64,000 nucleotides of DNA from Thozetella sp. PMI_491. Its lineage: Eukaryota > Ascomycota > Sordariomycetes > Chaetosphaeriales > Chaetosphaeriaceae. A model generated the notes under the pieces. It made no database searches and was not told the origin of the DNA. It was given only the letters and a program-made list of their open reading frames with translations. A program made the position numbers and the translations under genes. The DNA is taken from contig MU270100.1 in assembly GCA_021432635.1 (NCBI GenBank), positions 62,001-126,000 of the forward strand. Direction: 5' to 3'. Position 1 is the first letter of the stretch, and every line of letters starts with the position of its first letter. Positions 58,901-64,000 of the stretch are shown here, one piece after another.

Positions 58901-61900
58901 TTTGAAAACGTCAGTTGGCCTGACACCAGCGGTCAAATCTTGGAGGCTCAGTGTGCATGTGCCGGAAACACCTGCTGAAGAGGGAGAAGCATATTGGTGA
59001 TATCTCAGGGCACTCCTTAGCACTTTCGGTAGATCATCACAATCTCTACCAGCGGTTGCGACGCTGGCCTTCGCAGACAAGACGGTCGACACCGTCTCGA
59101 TGCGACAGGTCGAGGGAAGACAGGACCTAATGAAAGATTCTACCTTGCAAGCTGACACCCCGGAACCGTGAGCGGAGAGATCGAAAAAGCATGTCGCATT
59201 GTCTGGAAGGAGCTCTTGAATCTTGCGTCGGGGAGTGTAGATTGGGATCCTGATCCAAGAGCTCGGGGCGCATGGATCATGCGAGTCCGTGGTAAAGACC
59301 AGACGCACCTCCTTCTTCGATGCGTAGTCGGCTATGGTTCGTTCTAACAAAGCGTTGCTGTTGTGTACGAGCAGCATTTGTCCGGCACGCATTGTATCCA
59401 GGATCGCTCTGGACGCAATATGAGCCGCAGCAGTGCTCAGAAACCCGACAGCTGATGAGGGAGGGGTTTGGCAAGCGTAGGCTTGAGTTCTTGGGACATA
59501 CAAAACCGACGCCAGTCTCTCTGTTAGCACGAGATATTGTTGGCCAGTGACGCGATCCGCCCCAACTGTGAGATGTTTGTACCCCATTGGAGTCTCTATT
59601 GCGAGCAAGAGTGAGTGTTCTGCAACAAGACAAAGAGTAGACTCGTTATCCACGTCAGGGGCCGAGGAAAGATTGTCCGTGAGGAAGTAACCGCCAACAT
59701 CATCAACTTGGACTTCCACAACACCGTCTATTGAATTGAAAGGTCTGGTAATGACTCGCCGAGCAGAGTTATACCGATCGTTCTGCAAGTCGAGCTCTCG
59801 TAATCGCGGTATAAGAGCTCGGCCGCCTTCATCGATCACCAATTCTGGCTCAATCGACCATAGCGTGTCGTGGTTCTCGTCTTTCGCCCACCGCGAGGCT
59901 GCGCAAAAGCGAAGAAGCGTCTCTGCAATCGTCCGAGGCTCAATCTTGACGATGGTCTCGAGATCGAGAAATTGGAGTTCAAGTTCCGGTACTTCGCAGC
60001 GGATTGTGCGACCGAAGCCAACCGTCATATTCGAGAAGGGGTCTTTGTGCCGCCTCCCGTGGGTCACCCAGAGTACGGTGTTCCCAATTAAAAACAGATT
60101 CTTCAGATTGTCGAAGCCGGACGTCTCCATGTTCTGGAAGACTCGTGTATCGAGCTCCGCCAAGCTCAGTATCGTCGAGCTCGGTGTCAATTTAGAGTAC
60201 GGGACGTCGCCAAGCGTCCTATACACGTTTGTGCTCGAGGCAAACGAGCCCAGAATATTTTTCAGATCGTGAACCAGACCGGCTGTGCGAAGTGTCGCCC
60301 CACCGACAATAGTCAAGTCTTGGAGAAGCTGCCCGTATCGATCTGTCGGCGCTGGAGAAGCCAGCGGCTTCTGCAGGAAAGCGACGCGGTCATCGCTTGC
60401 TCTTGATACAAATACACAACCAGGGTATATATCGGCAAAGATCTCTGGTGAGATTGTTTCGATACCAGAGAAACCTGTTTGTCGGAGAATTGCGTCCCAG
60501 GCCACAGGGGCTACCGCAGGAGATAACGTTCTCCCTTCAGCGACCCCAGCCCACCAGCCGGGGAACGTGCCAAAGATGAAGCCGGGCCAGATACGCTCAC
60601 TGTCGGTGCACTCTGCCACGACGAGAAAGCCCCCTGGCCTGAGAAGTCGGCGGACGTTTCGCATCGTGTCTTCCAGCTTGGCTGTCGCGTGTAAGACGAA
60701 CGACGCCACAACCATGTCGTATTGGTGTTCGGGAAATCCCTGTAATGTAGGGTCACGCTCGATGTCAAGGATCTGATACTGCATTGAATCCCTTTGAGAA
60801 ATGAACATTCCCTCGGCGCTCTGGAAGAAACCAGCCGAGATATCTGTGAAGGTGTAGGACGTGAATTGATTATCTATTTGATCAAAAATACGCTTAGTAG
60901 CACCACCGGTGCCAGCACCTAGGCCAAGCCAATCTATCAGTAATCACTCATCTGCTTGGGGATAGGTGACTTCATGAACTCACCTATCTCGATGATGGAC
61001 ATGTTAGGGTAGCGGTGAGCAACTTGCTTAACTATCCGAGCTACCCATTCAGCTGCATTGCAGACGCAGATGGCAGTGGAATAGAACTGGTTTAGCAGGC
61101 CATTTGGATGTAACTGTTCTAGGATTGTGGTTTCGCCCCTGAATACTCGGGGCATCTGCTCGCCGATGGTGTGCAATATCCTTAGCTCCGGCTCATGATT
61201 ATAGCTGATATTTCCCACACAAGTTAGTGGTGGAGATCCAGGCAAGAGAAATGAGCTGAAAATACAAAGCCAATGATAATGAATCGAAAGAAAGGGGGTT
61301 CGTCCCGAAACAAGAATGGTACAGATAAACCAAAGAAGAAAAGAAAAGAAAAATCACTTACGGGGCTCCCATGGCTAGAATGTCGTCAAGATGGTCGCTG
61401 ATCCACTCCTTTTTAGCAAACTTGCATTTGCCATTTGCCTGAAGTTGGTTGATATGTTGAGCATAGTTCAAGTAATGGCTAAAAGGAGGCTGTGACCGGG
61501 CAGCATGGTCTAGTGGCAGTTCCTGCAAGAACTTGCGCAAGTAAAAGGTTGAAATACGCTCCATGACATCAGAAATTTCTTGCGCTTTCGCTGTGATCTC
61601 ATCGTCCCGTGCTGCTTCCTCTGCATCGGGATGTTCGGGAGCCCAGTCCATGCAGGAGAACATTTTCGTATCGTCCGATGCCCGCGCCTCAGCTAAGGGC
61701 ACAAAGTGTATGCCTTGTATTTGCACGGCGTTCGCTGTCGCTGTCGAATTCTCGATGTATATATCGACGTCTCCGGTGACCCCGTCGGCAGTGGGCGCGT
61801 GCGAGACAGAGTCAAATGGGACGCAGCCCTCCCAATTGGGACCACAAAGCGAAGTGTTGACCCTGATATGTTCAATACTCGTTGGTACATGCAAGGACCA

Positions 61901-64000
61901 CAAATGGCCATCTCCGGGATAACTGTGGGCAAGGATGACAGATTGAAAAGCCGAGTCCAACACGGCGGGATGTGTTACCAGCCATGACATTTGCTTATCT
62001 GTCGGCGGGATTTGAATATGGCCGCGAGACCTGCCCAGTCTTCTTCTCAAACCCGACAGGCCACGGAAATAACCCCCGTAGCCATAGCCAATATCTGAAA
62101 GGGCAGAGTAAAACTTGTTCGTATTGACATCTAGCATGTTCGGGGGCTCCGGATCCCCCTTGGGGAGAGTGTCAGGCGAGTGCTTGCCGAGGACAAGTTC
62201 AATTTCTGCGCTTGCCATCAAGTTCAGCGGGCCATCGTCTCTCCCTGCTCCTGCCGAGTATGAGAATTGTGCCCGAACCATGTTCGAGTCCACCCTACTT
62301 ATTTCGGCGAGTATAACCGTAATTTCCATATCAGCGTTGTCATCATCGAAGATCATAGCCTGGTGTATGTGAAAGCGACGAATCTCCACCAGCCGGACGC
62401 TTTCTGCCTCGGCCAGATACGGAGAGCACTCAAGTGCGGTCACGACATAACCGGCGGCCGGGAAAACGGTCTGCCCCTGGATCCGGTGGTCGGCAATCCA
62501 TGAGATTTCATTAGGACGCAAAACGTGTCTCCATCTTAGACAGTGTGTTGAGCTGTCAGGGCACATGTGCCCTAGCAGAGGATGAACTCTGGGTTTGCGT
62601 CGATGAATGCGTCTTGCCAGCTGCGACTCATGCCAGTAGGCTTTCTCGTGATTCCATCGATACGTGGGCAAGTCCCTCACGAATTGAAAGTTTGCTTTGC
62701 CGCTCATCAACTCGTCGTATCGGCTCAGGTCAGCGGCGGCCGGACCTAAGTGAGTCCAGATGGCTCCAAGGGCAGCCGATGTGGTAACCACGGCATCCCG
62801 GTCCCTGGAGAGCATTCCATGGTACGTAAGGGTGTCACTCATGATGTCTAAAATGGTTTGGCTGGCCGGCCCCTTGAGCGCAGGGTGTGGTCCGATCTCT
62901 AGTACAAGGTTGGGCTTGGAGTTCGACAGCGCATTGCGGAGCGCCTGCTCGAACAGGACTGGCCCGACCATATTATCTATCCAGTACCGCATATCGGAGC
63001 GGAAGCTAGTTCCACCGATACACCCCTGAACGCTCGAAAACCACACGGTACTGGAGGGTGGATTCTGAGTCCGGACGCCACATTCGTTCAGTGAGCGGAA
63101 GTATGGCTCAGAGCAACTGAGCATATGAGGAGAGTGGTATGCCTTATCGACCCTAAGCCGCCGGTGGAATTTCTTTTCGTCCCCGAGGACCAATTCCAGC
63201 TCGCTAATAGCGTCTTCATCACCGGAAAAAGTTACAGTAGAGGGCGCATTGCAAGCTGCGACTACAACGCGTCCAGCAAATTCGGGCAGCGCGCAAAGCT
63301 CCTCAGCGTCTTCCACGGAGGTTCCGGCCGCGAGCATGGCACCTTCGATTCTCTCGCCATTGGGGCTTCGAGCGAGCCTGGAATGTAAGCCACGGTAATA
63401 GGCAATGATAATGGCATCGCGAGCCGAGAGGTGTCCCGCTGCATACGCCGCACCGATCTCCCCGGAGGAGTGGCCCACGACGGCGCGCAGTTCAACTCGA
63501 GCCAGTCGCAGCATGTCTACCAAGACAATCTGAATTGCTGTTGTCAATGGTTGGGATATGGTGGCTTCGTGCAAACGGGATGTTGCCGCGGAGGCTAAAA
63601 GTTCAGCCGTCAGGGACCAGGGGGGGCGGTCTCTCTCCGGCAGCTGACCGAGATAGCTCTCGAGCGCCTCCAGCCGCTGCCTCACAAATGGCGACCTCTC
63701 AACCAGTGCAGCCCCCATACGTGGATATTGTGCGCCCTGGCCTGTGAATATTCCCAAGATCCTGGCCGGTCCCGCTGCTGATAGCGATGCTGTCCTGCTC
63801 CCGAGGCGTCCACTCTCTTGACTTAGCTCGGCTTTGATGCTCGACACCAATTCTCTGAGTGGCCCCGCAGGAAACGAAATCCTGGAAGATAAAACTGATC
63901 TCCGATTCTGTAGTGTCCATGCCAGATCGCGAGAGCTGCAGGACGGCGCGTGCTCCAGAAGATCGAGATGCGCCTTCAAGGACGCTTGCAAGGATTGTTC
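52922..64000 (-). CDS. PKS-NRPS hybrid megasynthase, 5' (KS) end outside window
   Basis: An iterative highly reducing PKS fused to one NRPS module, about 3540 residues in the window. Minus-strand exons: 64000(+)-61362, 61204-60984, 60918-58650, 58554-57836, 57779-55971, 55887-52922 (introns 157, 65, 95, 56 and 83 nt). Domains in order: AT (GQGAQYP; GHSSGEIGAAYAAG at ~63465); DH (DHRIQGQTVFPAAGY, HxxxGxxxxP; second motif LDSAFQ); C-methyltransferase (EIGAGTGGAT made across an intron); a degenerate ER region lacking the nucleotide loop; KR (GLTGSLG; Ser and Tyr in FLSSLVG and ANYSAAN); ACP (GLDSL, ~57690); C (HHLAFDG, ~56920); A (LLYTSGTTGSPK, NGYGPTETT, Lys in SSGKLDR); T (GGTSL, ~54150); terminal reductase-like domain. 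The product should be a C-methylated, partly reduced polyketide amidated to an amino acid. Tailoring genes are expected beyond 64000. Confidence 0.95.
52930..53920 (-). other. Terminal reductase-like (R/R*) release domain
   Basis: The C-terminal thioester-reductase-like fold of the megasynthase. The usual NADPH loop TGxTGFLG is replaced by TDSNHFLGRHLL (about 53870-53900), losing the first two glycines. The catalytic-type residues remain: Ser in HYVSTVG (~53535), Tyr and Lys in GYWASKW (~53440). Release by reduction is therefore doubtful, and a Dieckmann-type cyclisation to a tetramic acid or related ring, known for R* domains of related hybrids, is an alternative. This is inference from motif loss. 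Confidence 0.7.

Overview
The window reads as nuclear DNA of a filamentous ascomycete (Pezizomycotina, probably Sordariomycetes; the rank is inference). The signs are genes broken by short GT-AG introns of about 46-180 nt, a Zn2Cys6 regulator, NACHT-type NLR-like proteins, a modin-like protein, small secreted cysteine-rich proteins and a type I PKS-NRPS megasynthase. There are no bacterial-style operons, and I found no convincing tRNA, rRNA or CRISPR. Genes are spaced by 0.2-4.5 kb of non-coding DNA, as in an accessory or subtelomere-like region.

Layout, left to right. 1-2846 (+) is the 3' part of a hybrid histidine kinase. 4228-6297 (+) is a modin-like membrane protein with an apparent frameshift. 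6679-7203 (-) is a GNAT acetyltransferase. 8349-9496 (+) is a short-chain dehydrogenase. 9754-11418 (-) is an MFS transporter with a five-residue repeat tail. 12888-13952 (+) is an uncharacterised disordered protein. 14791-19437 (+) is a ten-exon NACHT-TPR NLR-like protein with two microexons. 20954-22997 (+) is a secreted amidase-signature protein. 23926-24366 (+) is a small hypothetical protein. 25410-27170 (+) is a divergent Nramp transporter. 27880-29635 (-) is a Zn2Cys6 factor. 30268-31813 (-) is a secreted GH16 hydrolase. 34244-38254 (+) is a lipase-NACHT-ankyrin NLR-like gene with an apparent frameshift. 38889-40881 (-) is a cytochrome P450. 42494-45867 (-) is a second-type NACHT protein. 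46651-47065 (-) and 51537-52136 (+) are two small secreted cysteine-rich proteins. 52922-64000 (-) is most of a PKS-NRPS whose KS end lies beyond the right edge.

Functionally there are two themes. The first is intracellular surveillance or incompatibility: three different NLR architectures lie within about 31 kb, one with near-identical ankyrin repeats. The second is secondary metabolism: the megasynthase has AT, DH, C-methyltransferase, a dead ER, KR, ACP, C, A, T and a terminal reductase-like domain whose nucleotide-binding motif is degenerate. That points to a methylated polyketide joined to an amino acid, perhaps released by a redox-independent (Dieckmann-type) route, with any enoyl reduction done by a separate protein. 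The tailoring genes of that cluster probably lie beyond position 64000. The P450 at 39 kb is separated from the synthase by an NLR and two secreted-protein genes, so its membership is unproven.

All exon joins were read by hand from splice signals and frame continuity. Each was checked so that exon lengths sum to a multiple of three, except in the two genes called frameshifted.
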